Positions 1 to 10,390 of a stretch of 64,000 bases of DNA are shown here, piece after piece. How positions within the stretch are numbered: position 1 is the first letter of the stretch; every line of letters starts with the position of its first letter. The notes under the pieces are model-generated. The model saw nothing but the letters and a program-made list of their open reading frames with translations, had not been told where the DNA came from and did not search any database. The position numbers and the translations under genes were made by a program. Origin of the DNA: Zygnema cylindricum (taxonomy: Eukaryota > Streptophyta > Zygnematophyceae > Zygnematales > Zygnemataceae); assembly GCA_037447655.1 (NCBI GenBank), contig JBBHKE010001112.1, positions 1 through 64,000 on the forward strand. Direction: 5' to 3'.

Positions 1-705
1 ATTTTCTTAGTGTATTTAAAGGGATCAAATGACTTTCTTTCATCCATGACAACTAGATGCTTTACCAGAATGATATCTTGTTTAGCCAAGTCATAGACTC
101 TATATCCCTTGACATCCTCATCATATCCCACAAAATATCTCGGTTTCCTTTTAGCATCTAGTTTCGAGTTTTTCTTATCTGTGTCAAGATTGTAAACTTG
201 ACTACCGAATACTTTCAAGTGAGAGATATCTTGTTTCCTTCCAACCCATCTCTCATAAGGTGTCATTCCTTTAACGGCTGTAGTGAGGACTCTATTCTTA
301 ATGTAATTAGCACAGTTCATGGCCTCTGCCCAAAACATTCTTCTTATTTTCTTATCTGCTAACATACTACACACACTATCTCCCAAAGTCTGGTTCAACC
401 TTTCAGCTACCCCATTTTGTTTTGGATTATTCGGTACAATTTCCTGATGCTGAACTCCCTCATCTCTCAAGTATTCCTCAAACTGGTTAGAGGTGTACTC
501 TCCCCCATTATCACTCCTTATTCGCTTAATAGGGGTTCCGTGCATCTTCTCACTCCAGGCTTGGTATTCTTTGAAGTACTTTGGTGTTTCACACTTTCTT
601 TTTAGGAAGTAGACTCTAGAATATTTAGACCAATCATCCGTAATTGTCAGCATATACCTCTTCCCCCCAACCAAAGGTACTCTTGCTGGTCCCTAGATAT
701 CTGTG
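1..705 (-). pseudogene. Ty1/copia integrase region, broken (element 1, runs off window)
   Basis: Read on the minus strand this encodes the catalytic core and C-terminal part of a copia integrase. It starts with GGKRYMLTITDDWSKYSRV, continues through IRSDNGGEYTS and NGVAERLNQTL (the D, D and E motif surroundings), and ends in the linker DERKSFDPFKYTKK at the window edge. The wild-type-looking DNGGEY shows that this stretch is not heavily decayed. However, the codon expected to be tryptophan in HTDIWGP is a TAG stop (complement of 693-695), so the polyprotein is interrupted. The rest of pol (RT, RNase H) must lie left of the window if it survives. Family assignment is secure from the motif order; activity is not expected. 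Confidence 0.88.
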
Positions 706-749
706 TGGACCTGATCTAGTACTTATCACCTCTATACGTGGCAGTTTTG

Positions 750-1240
750 GGAAAGGGGAGTCTGTGAGCCTTACCTTGGGCATAACCACTACAATCATCC
801 ATCATTTCATTATCCCCAAACTGAATGCCTTCTACTACACCCAACTTCTTCATTTCCCTCAGCCTATCAAAATGCACATGCCCCAACTACTTATGCCAGA
901 TCATCAATCTCATGACACCACCATAGTAAGCACTATTCGTTTCATTACTCAGGTTATGTCTAAACATTCCTTGGCTACCCTTATCTGCTGTGAAGAAGAC
1001 TTCATCTACGTACACTAAATGTCTTCTACTACACCCAGCTTCTTCATTTCCCTCAGGCTATGAAAATGCACCTGCCCCAACCGCTTATGCCAGATCAACG
1101 AGCTCGTGACACCACAATAGTAAGCACTCTTTTTTTCATTACTCAAGTTAAGCTTAAACATTCCTTGGCTACCCTTATCTGCTGTGAAGTAGACTTCATC
1201 TCCGTTCTTAGCTGTAAAGACTCCCTTTCTAGTGAAGGTA
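750..1240 (-). pseudogene. Copia GAG-pre-integrase region with internal tandem duplication
   Basis: The minus strand encodes the region just before integrase (GVVEGIQFGDN..., CSGYAQGKAHRLPF). This corresponds to the zinc-binding HHCC domain seen more completely at 14017-14694. The segment from about 831 to 1020 is repeated with divergence at about 1022-1210. Both copies begin at CTTCTACTACACCCA and run through the LGH motif region, an offset of about 191 bp. The duplication breaks the frame, so it must postdate the loss of activity or have caused it. The second cysteine of the expected CSGC pair is tyrosine here. Confidence 0.8.
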
Positions 1241-1242
1241 TT

Positions 1243-1529
1243 GTTGAAATTATTAGTTTAATATGGTATTTTCTAGGTCTAAATAAATTGCTACAAATAG
1301 GAAAAGAAAAAGGCGGACAGCCTGCCTCCACCTCCTCTCTCTACCAACCATACTTGTCCTAATCTCTGAGGGATAGAGAGGGTGGCTGAGCCATGGCTGT
1401 CCTAGCTTAAGCAGGTAGGACTAAAGAGTGACTTATGTCACTCTCAACAAAAGGTTGAGTCCGGCAGGACTCGAACCTCTAACCTGCAGAGCGCGGCGTA
1501 GCCGTTAGCTCTAACCAGTCTGTCATAGA
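1243..1529 (+). mobile_element. Partial copia LTR in plus orientation, replacing part of element 1
   Basis: Begins TGTTGAAATTATTAG, the same 5' terminus as the LTR at 17408 and, inverted, at 3873. It continues with the shared LTR stretch around CCTCCTCTCTCTA and GAGCCATGGCTG. It ends inside a tRNA-like antisense segment with a B-box-like motif at 1467-1477 (GGTTCGAGTCC on the minus strand). Comparison with the related pol at 14330-14400 shows that about 40 bp of the host copia are missing at the site. The event was therefore an insertion plus deletion, or a rearrangement, rather than a clean integration. Confidence 0.72.
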
Positions 1530-2881
1530 TTTTTACTCAATCGAGGAATGTAGAGTACATCTGAAAAAGTGAGTATAGAAGTCTTACCCTCCACTAAGAA
1601 TCTCAGATCTACCGAGCCCACTACATGTGTAGTAACAACTCTCCCATCCCCATATTCTATTTCTACAATAGGGATCTTTCTTAGCTTAGTGAAGAGGTGC
1701 TTGTCACGACACATATGCATGGATGCACTTGGATCGATGATCCATCCTTCGTGTGGAGCTTCTCGAATGGCTCCAAGAGCACACTTCTGTTTCCTATGGA
1801 TCTCCTATTCCTCAAGATTCTCGTCGAGAAGAAGCTTCCCATCCTCCTCCTATGTGGACTCGTCCTCCTTAGTCTCTCCTTTTAATCGGGTGACCATAAG
1901 TGCCTTCTTCTTCCCTCCGGAAGAACCCCCTCCACGGTTTTCTTGGAGCCTAAGCTCCGACAGCTTGATGCAATCAGCTATGAAGTGTCCCGACTTTTTG
2001 CAGAAATGACAAAGACCTATTGAGGGCCTAGGTTCTCCATATTGATCTGTTTCTCCTTTAAAGTTGTTGTACGGCTTCTTTCGATCCTCTCTCCACCGGT
2101 CTGTTCGGACTACTAGAGCTTGAACGCTCTTACCTCTTCTACGGTTTCATAGTGTTCTCACTTACGGTATCATTGGGACCCGGTGTTCCGTTCAAGCTGT
2201 CCATTTCTTCCACTCGGTACACTTGTTTTCATACTCCTCAGGTAGCTTCATGATGAGAGTGTTAACTTTCATCTTCATTGTGCCTGTCCATCCGGCACTC
2301 TCCATCTCCATATACAGGCAATATAGATCATTATAATAATCTAACATCTCCCCTCCTTTGTAAATATGACTCCCCAACCTTTGTTCCACCAACTAGAGCT
2401 CCTGAATGGTACCAGCTCTATAAATCTCCACTAAAATCATCCACAACTCCTCGGCCTTGAAGATTTGAACATGAGAGGTTGCCAAAGCTTCAGTGAGGTG
2501 CCTCAGAATGAAATGTCTAGCATTCATGTTGGTGTACACCCACATTTGAATATCGTTTTCCTCAGTCTTCACGACCACCGCTCCGGGTGCCGTGGCAATA
2601 GGAGTAAGAGGTGTCTCCTTTCGTTTCCCCTTCTCGGACACACTGTTATCCCCATCGTCTGTCTCCTCCGTTGGAGCAGATGCTGCTGCAGAAAACCTCA
2701 CTCCATCAAACCCAAGTGGGGTCCTCTGAGATGGATGTTTCACTCTTCCACTGACGATACCCAAGTATCGTTTTTCACACAATGCCCTTGTCATCATGGC
2801 TTCCCAGTAAATGAACCCAGATCCATTGAAGATGGGCACCCTAGAGGGTGGGCCCATAACCTGCAATTCTGTGTCCCCCAT
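1530..2881 (-). pseudogene. Copia gag and protease region, broken (element 1)
   Basis: Gag starts at the ATG ending at 2881 (MGDTELQVMGPPSRVPIFNG). It carries the UBN2-type gag core (FILRHLTEAL..., LWMILVEIYRAGTIQEL, then in another frame KGGEMLDYYNDL and KLPEEYENK). A CCHC zinc knuckle, CHFCKKSGHFIADC, is encoded around 1990-2030. The aspartic protease motif near 1735 reads DPSAS where the family has DSGAS, so the active-site triad is lost. It is followed by MHMCRDKHLFTKLRKIP. At least one frameshift lies between the two gag blocks near 2390. The order gag, zinc knuckle, protease on the minus strand matches the copies at 12889-15756 and 18431-19572. Confidence 0.87.
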
Positions 2882-3873
2882 TGGATCACTGAATTCAGGA
2901 AGCCTCTCTATAGCTTTTGGCTAGCCCTCTTTCAATTTGGATCACTGTTACTCAAGCAGTGAAATAGACAATCTGACTGCACCCTTATGCAGTCTGGACT
3001 CCCCTGAGTCTACAACAAAAAGAATTTTTTTTTCACATAAAATGCCCAACCAGACAATTAGTTATCAAGTGGCAAAGATGCCAATATTTATACAAGCTTC
3101 TTCGGAGAGAGGCGGCTACCTCCTCAATCCGCTTAGTCCTAGACCCCGCTCACAACCCCTGTCTACTGATGTACGAACCAATCAGAATACTCTATAGTAC
3201 AGAAAGGTATTTGGGCCGACGTACTTCCTGTACGACCTGTGTACAACAAGGCCATGGAGTGGATGTCTGTATCCTTCACACTTGTCCTCGCGCTCCCCGG
3301 GATTCCCGCTTCTCAATGATATCTTGACACGTGTTAACAGGTAATGTCACGTCCGCAAATCGCCAAGGTGGTCATTTCGGGATCTCGGCAATGATGGGGG
3401 CCGTCGGATCTAAACCGGCCTTTAATGCTAGCCGTTCAAAATAACAAATGCCCGGTACATTTGTTTCGTGCGTACTAAAAACTCAACTAGTTTCTATGTC
3501 CTCAATTTGTTATTCCGTTAATCGAAATAATGATCTAGCTAGTTTTTACATAGATATCAAACCCTATGTATCCTAACGGACTACTACGACAGACGGGTAA
3601 GAGTTGATAGCTACGCTTCGCTTTGCCAGTCGAAGGTTCGAGTCCTGTGGGACTCAACCTTTTTGTTGAGAGTGACTTAGATCACTCTTTAGCCCTACCT
3701 AAAGAGCTGAGGCAGCCATGGCTCCACCGCCCTCTCTCTCTCTTTTAGTGACTACAACAAGTATGGGGGCTAGAGAGAGAAGATGGAGGCAGGCTGCCTA
3801 CGCTTTTTCTTTTAGCTCATTCTGATCAATTAAGACCTAGAAAATATCTCCCCTAAATATAGTGATTTCAACA
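2882..3873 (-). mobile_element. 5' LTR and leader of copia element 1
   Basis: The LTR reads leftwards from TGTTGAAATCAC at 3873, matching the TGTTGAAATT terminus of the plus-strand LTR at 17408. Between it and the gag start lie sequences shared by every copy here: a CAGTAGACA/TCAGTAGATA stretch, paired GGTACAG...GTACTTCCTGTACG motifs, and an AACTTACTGCTCAGG-like leader. A B-box-like motif GGTTCGAGTCC lies on the plus strand at 3635-3645, antisense to the LTR. The LTR/leader boundary cannot be placed because no clear primer-binding site was recognised. Confidence 0.75.
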
Positions 3874-3874
3874 G

Positions 3875-4690
3875 CAACGTCCTATAAGTGCGTAACTGCG
3901 ACGCCCCAACATCCCAAACTTAGGCACCCTTAATAACATTGAGAATGTTGCCATAAATCTGTAGGTGCGAGGATTGATAAATGTCATGACTTCGGGGACC
4001 ATCACTTCACTTAACCCCATGGGCAACACCACGATGTCTGGGCCCCTAAACATCGTGTTCCTCATGAATGGACGTAGTGTTGAGGCGCCATTATAAAAGC
4101 ATACGTTGTTGCTTGCCTTTTTAATCAGTTGCTGTATTCAAATGGGATCCGGTTCCAATAACACCACCAACGCCTCCTTGCGCGCCTTGGTTGCCTCATT
4201 AAAGATGTATTTTTTCAATGTGCGTGTTTGGCAACCACCACTAACGACATCTATTGTCATAGAGGTTGTGGGCCTCAACAACGTAACCGTTTACACCTCA
4301 TTTCCTCACACTGAATCATGCATCCGTTATACGCACAAACATCGTGAGGTCATTCCTTGTTGTCGGGGCCATTATGTTTAGCATATGCCTCAAGGTGTCT
4401 TTGTTACCGGGTGCCTTTTTTTCATTCATGTTTCTTCTGTAGTAAACCTTGTATGGGGGCGTGGCCATGGTTGTGTTGAGGGTCGTTGCTAACTCCAAGA
4501 TGTAGTCGTCACCCAAACCCACCTTGTATGGGGGCGTGGCCATGGTTGTGTTGAGGGTCGTTGCTAACTCCAAGATGTAGTCGTCACCCAAACCCAAGTC
4601 TATAGTGGTTTGCACTGCCACGCCTTCCATATCCATTAAGTAATGCAATAGCGTCTTGCCTCCACTACGCAACACCTAGGTAATTGTTAG
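3875..4690 (-). pseudogene. Decayed unknown coding sequence cut by the copia LTR
   Basis: Minus-strand reading gives two protein-like blocks in different frames. Block 1 (about 4675-4316) contains GLGDDYILELATTL and MNEKKAPGNKDTLRHML. Block 2 (about 4290-3868) contains LKKYIFNEATKARKEALVV, a stop, then RPFMRNTMFRGPDIVVLPMG and EVMTFINPRTYRFMATF. The second block runs straight into the copia LTR terminus at 3873, so the retroelement probably inserted into this sequence. I do not recognise the family. The evidence for coding origin is only long protein-like runs with few stops; a transposon ORF is as likely as a host gene. Confidence 0.4.
4446..4595. repeat. 75-bp tandem duplication, two near-identical copies
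   Basis: ACCTTGTATGGGGGCGTGGC begins at 4446 and again at 4521, and the full 75-bp unit is repeated with almost no change. In the minus-strand ORF of the surrounding relic it adds exactly 25 codons (GLGDDYILELATTL... twice). The near identity implies a recent event. Confidence 0.9.
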
Positions 4691-4699
4691 TTGTTTAAT

Positions 4700-7065
4700 C
4701 TTGCGTCACTCCCTACTCCCACGCCTTATGCACACCATACCATCATAAGCTGCGCCAATCTCGTCGTTGTTGATGGCATGTAGTGCGTTCGTCACAATGT
4801 CATCAGTGAATGGCCACTAATACATAACATTACTATTTAGACTAATATGTTTATTTTTTCAAGTTTTTATTAACGGAAATCATTAACGCAATGATTAATT
4901 AGGCTCCACACGGTCACTTACCTTAACTTCTTCAGGATTTTACATTTGAAATACACATTAGTATATGTTAAGCGCCTTTGAGTTTAGATTTGATGGTCAA
5001 TTTGTTAAACAACTTTGTCTTGAGAAGTAGTGTAATAACTGACCAATTTTGTTTCACGCTTGTCAACATCAACCATTATAATAAAAGTAAGAATTCACAT
5101 GGCATGTTAAGGTTTAAAGTAACAAAATTTCACCAACTATATGTAAATAAAAATGTTGCGTGCAATCACTTCCTCACTTTACGTGGGTTTTCTTTTGAGC
5201 GCATATGTCAACTTTTAACTTAGCCTCAAAATTGAAATCTGATAGTGAAGCTTTATATTAAACTAAAACGCAAATTTTAAAAATACGTTAAACGAAACCA
5301 CTCATTACAAAAGTAATAAAATTATTGTACAGATAAAATAAGTCTCACGAAACGAAATATATATTGTACACGACAAGAGAATCTACCTTTGTTAAAACAT
5401 ATCAATGAAACTAAATGAAAAAAATGAGCAACGTTACGCGCGACCAAATCAAGCCACACTACTTAATAATACACTTTGGCACACGGACAAAAAATGTCAC
5501 ATTAATTGGCATAATGACAATTTTGAACAACAAATTTATGCAAATATTTTGAACAACAAATTTATGCAGATATTTTGAACAACAAGTTTTATCGACAAGG
5601 TTATAACTTTGGCGCATGTGCATGTGCAAATTTTATTTTATGAAGGCAAAAACTACGTCAAAAATGTATATCAATTAACTTTGTTATTAATATAAGGTAG
5701 TTTTTTTGTTTTTGGTATTTTAATGTTTTCTTCACAATTTTTTTGAGAAACACCTTAGCGTAAGCTATATATTTTTAAGTGTTTGAAAGTCTTAACAAAA
5801 AAGTGGGCTCCATAAGGGTTGGTAAATCTTATCCGCAATGAACCACGCAAAAGTGGGATATACAACTATTTGATCATACAATTTTAACCTCGGGTATTTT
5901 TTTAGGTTTAAGAAAGATTACATATTGTTTTAAAGTCATCTATCATTATTGGAAATTAAGAGTTTTATACTTCGAGAATCACCAATATATTGCTTTAAAA
6001 TAAGCATTTGGACTAGATGAAAAACAATAAATGAAAAAATAACATACATAATAATTATTTTAGTTATTGATATACTGGTTTCACTTCAACAAGGGAAAAT
6101 ACAAGGTGAGGCATTAAAAAAAAAACAACTTGTTGGGATTACAATGAAAAAGCGGCATAGACGTTATTATAAGTATTATATTTTCGTGCGTTCAAAAAAT
6201 TGTACGGAATATCTTTGAACTTTGAATGTAAAGAAACATTAACGTGTTCAAAATCGTTTTCTAAAGGTAAACATAAGCTTTTCACAACCATACAATCTAA
6301 AATATTTTCAAGATGTCGCGTAGAAAGCCTTCGCCATTCAAAACAAAACTAGTGAACTTGAAAGAAACCAATTAAAATTTTTTAAACGCCACTGCTGCTA
6401 AATATGGATAAAATGAAAAAAAAAATGAGAGAACAACGTCAAAATAAATAATAGACAAAATCAACAATCATTTTTTAAATTTCACTGTTATAAGTTTTCT
6501 ACAACTTAATGCTCAATGTAACATTTTGCGATTAGATTTCATTTTTACAGCTAAGTTGAAAGCCAACATGTGCTCTCAAGGAGGAGTTAACGTAAAGTGA
6601 GAAGTTTTTGCACGGAACACTTTTATGTATGTGGTTGTCAGAGTTTTGTTACCGTAAAACCGTGTCGGTCGTGTGACTTGTTGATTTTTTATGAATTTCG
6701 ACGTTCAAAAGTGCGACAAAATGATATTTGATATGTACCTAGGCAGATAATTGATTTATCGTCTCAGTATATTGAGAAGCTTAATATCCCGATGGTTTGC
6801 TGATATTATTGGTCAATATATAGATAAATTTATACCGCGATTTATTGAAGCGACGTTGGGTTTCAAACAAAAATTTCCAAACCCACCTCCCACCAAACAT
6901 ATCGGGATAATTTTTGTTGGTCATGAATCGATATACCGAGCCCCCCTAACCATTCGAAGTTATTGCGATAAGGTTTTACCCAATACACAACACTACAATA
7001 AGTACATTATTTGAAGGTAAACCGGCCGTTAAAAAATGAATCGGAGAATGTATGTATATATATAC

Positions 7066-7108
<43 letters not shown>

Positions 7109-8748
7109 GGTTTAGATAAATTCAAAAAGTACTCGTACTCATTAATTTTGTACAAATGTATGAGTAGGACATTTTCGTATTTTTATAGTATATGTATTTT
7201 AGTATTTATGGAACGATCCGTACGTGGTCGGTGATTCATGGACATTTTAAACTCGTGCAAATTTTAATCGCTCGTAAATTGTGGCAATGTTCTAACTCGG
7301 GTTAAAACAAGGGAATTGATAATGACAGTGACTGTTTTGGTTGCGGATAGTCACTTATGTCATTTTGTCAAAAAACGTATGTTTGAAGTACACACAGGTA
7401 CAAATAAAGCACCGTTGAGTACAAATTTGACGGTCAATCGGTTGAACAACTTTGACTTTGAAAATATTTTTCAACCGCTTAAAATTATGTTGTGCTTGCG
7501 AACGTCGACCGTCATAATAAATTTAGCAATTCACACGGCTGGCAAACGTTTACGGTAACAAAATTGAGCCAACCACATGTAAATAAAAAGTGTTGCAGAC
7601 AGTCACTTTTTGTCGTTATATGAGCTCCACGGTGAGAGAACTTAGCAGCAAAATTGAAATTTAATCGTGTAATCGTTACATTGAACTTAGACGCATGGTG
7701 AAACGAAACAATTTTAAACTGAAGTACATTGTGAATCATTATTAGGGTATAGAAATTATTAGTGTGAATAAAGAATTAGTGTCATCGATTCTAATTTGTG
7801 TATCAATCCCATTTTCAAAAAAATGTTTAATTGTAATTTTTTCATAACGTTGTTTTGGGTATACATTATCCGCCGTCATAACATATACGTTAAAATACGT
7901 AGAGGTACAAATTCTGACAATCCGTACGACGTCGCGTCCTTCCAACGTAAAAATCGATAATTCTATTCTGGGTTTGCGGATATACAATCATTGCAACATT
8001 GATAATTATACACTAAAATAAGTACGAGTAAAAACCGTCAAAATATACGGGTTTATGTACTTTCAATTTAGTTCATTCATGATTCTAATAAGCGTTTGCT
8101 TTGCGTGCGGTGAATTGATGATAGTAAAAAAGGTGCAAGGACAACGAAGGCGAAACGTACATTGTCGCGTCGTATAGTCGACTCCATGCATTGGGTTGTA
8201 AAACGCAGTTACGTTATAACGCTATGTAACCGTACAATTTCAATATGTTCATTCAGTTAGATTTGTATTGTATAATGAACGAAACTATAACGGAAGGTAT
8301 TCTATGTGTACGTTTCGTTCCACATAACGTACATTGAACTCAGTGATTGATTTATATTTCCTTGTCGTTCGCGGAGAGAACGAACGTTGTGTGACGTTAA
8401 ATAATGACCCTTAATCTTAATAAGGTGCCCGGTAGGTTGCTTTATTAGAATCAATGCATTGTAATATTGGGACTTAAGACTAATAAGGATGCGTTTTCTT
8501 AGAGCAAATACCAAATAAACCTCTTATTAGTATCATTGTTAATTCTAATTGAACGTAAAACGAACAAAAAACACATATTAGGATACATGTTAATTCTAAT
8601 TGGCGGTAATCCAGCGACGAAAGTTGATCATGCACCGTCGTAAGATTATCATTGGTTGTTGCCGAAAACACGTGGCGTGTTTATCATCCACGCATTCCCA
8701 AAGTTGGTCGCGTTTCATAGATGACGTTAGAACAACCGATTGTCGGGG
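4700..8748. other. AT-rich stretch with three diverged copies of a dispersed repeat; no gene seen
   Basis: Only short, stop-limited ORFs are present. Three diverged copies of one non-coding repeat can be aligned by eye: about 4978-5250 and 7415-7670 in direct orientation, and about 6540-6665 inverted. They share TTACGGTAACAAAAT-, CAACCACATGTAAATAAAAA- and GTTGC...CAGTCACTTT-like blocks. A (TA)n microsatellite lies at about 7053-7100. 7740-8748 shows no convincing coding or structural feature. Confidence 0.5.
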
Positions 8749-8749
8749 T

Positions 8750-8935
8750 AACGACGCCGCATTTTTTCCAATCATCTTTTTGCCGTACAACATGTAAGCT
8801 GGAGGTGTTTCCGTGGCGCTATGAACATTACACCGGCGACGTAACGACACCGCATTTTTTCCAATCATCTTTTTGCCGTGCAACATGTAAGCTCGAGGTG
8901 TTTCCATGGCGCTATGAACATTACACCGGCGACGT
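8750..8935. repeat. 93-bp tandem duplication, two copies
   Basis: The unit starting AACGACGCCGCATTTTTTCC near 8750 recurs at 8843 as AACGACACCGCATTTTTTCC and runs through CATTACACCGGCGACGTAA in both copies. The spacing is 93 bp, a multiple of three, so the plus-strand ORF across it (TTPHFFQSSFCRTTCKLEVF, repeated with one change) stays open. No protein family is recognised; the ORF may be fortuitous. Confidence 0.85.
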
Positions 8936-9241
8936 AAGTTTTTACATCTTTTGGCAATTTTGAAGCAAATTTTTACGAGATCTCGCTTCTATTCCCGCGT
9001 TTTGGAATATTTTTAAATTGAAAGCCGTGCTAAAATTCAAAATTTGGATGTTAAACGAAAAATTTAAAATGGCAAATCCCTCCATTATTACCGCGCAAAA
9101 TCATTTTCACTTGCATTTTGTGTATTATATAAATGTATTTGTGATAATGGCAACATCACTATCGCTACTTCTTCCTCATTTGCTTGGGTTGCCATTTTCT
9201 TCCTTTTCGGCTGCTCCTACTTATTTTTTAGGTGATATTAA

Positions 9242-9626
9242 GTGTTTGAGAGTATGTGGACCCGTAATAAAATTTGGGGCGCCAACCCGAGCAATAACAA
9301 CAACAATCCCCATAACGCTCAAGTTGAACAAGATGAGGAAAATGAGAGGAACGATGAGGAAAACGCATTTCCGAACGAGAAAGAGAGTGAGGCGGAAATC
9401 GAAACGTCGGTAGACCCGGCGGCCATTGTGGAAGGTTTTTTTTCTGTCCTCGGCCAATACCAGAGGGCGTGTCTCCCACCGTAAAGTTCAACACGTGTCG
9501 ACAAAGGCAACTCGGATGCGAGTAATACACTGGATGCTGGAGGACTGTGAAAATAACGGCTCAGCTGAACTCATTCGAAGGACCATAAGAAAGTTTCCCG
9601 AGCATTTTACCGGAGTGTACGGTACA
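9242..9626 (+). pseudogene. Broken 5' ORF, possibly the N-terminal part of a DDE-type transposase gene
   Basis: The ORF starting at 9242 gives a short Asn/Glu-rich acidic protein (MFESMWTRNKIWGANPS...). After a frame change near 9470 the plus strand reads TRMRVIHWMLEDCENNGSA, then IRRTIRKFPEHFTGVYGTG, followed at 9627 by GTAAGC, a good splice donor. Together with 12235-12539 (KALPGRGRK block) it resembles, from memory, the N-terminal helix-turn-helix region of a DDE-endonuclease protein family abundant in oomycetes and some other eukaryotes. No catalytic DDE core is found in the window. The link across the 2.6-kb gap is inferred. Confidence 0.35.
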
Positions 9627-10390
9627 GGTAAGCCATTTCAACCAAACATTCTCCCATTTATTAAATGATTTCGTTTCCTCCTTCCTTTTGTGTTATTATT
9701 CTCATTCACAATGTGTTGTTATATTTTAATTTTGTTGTGCTTTTAAATTATTTGTACAGTATTAATTTGGAACGTCGCCTTTCTCTCTCAAACTACATAC
9801 TGACTTCTCACTAACTCTCCATTAGTGCGTGTTTTTCTATGTTGTCGACTATTTTGCATTGTTTTGTTATTTTTTTTTTTTATTTTCTAAGTGTCTTCCG
9901 ATTTCTTTATGGCGACAGCGTACTAGCGATGACGTGTATTTGTCGCGGTGGACGCGACGACATCATGTCGGCGCTTCAATGATGGATACGACAAAATAAT
10001 TGAATGGATGAGGATACCTCGTTAGGTCGAAAGTGCGAATGACGGATGAGAGTGGTTCGTCGTTTAGAATAAACCACCGAAGACATCAGTTCAGATAATC
10101 CAACATTAGTATTCTCGAATGTAATTCGCGGACGACGACGTTGTTTCGTCGAACCAATATTGGGAAACTCGAATAAAGTCGAACGCTCGACGACATTCTG
10201 TCGTCGCTTGAATGTCGGTTTATAAGTCACAGGGCCAACGGTTCAATTTTCCAACTGTGAATATTTGACTATTTTTACAGCTGGACTATCTGAGTTAAGG
10301 TCTGAGTAAAAGAGCGTATTTTAGGTTGTTTTTGTCCCCCTCAATTGTGTATTTTCATTTTTTTCTCTTAACCAATAGTTTTGTTTTTAA

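Noticed and set aside
1445-1520. A functional tRNA gene
   Set aside because: D-loop-like and T-arm-like pieces are visible but no complete cloverleaf or acceptor stem pairing; it lies inside an LTR and recurs in other LTR copies.
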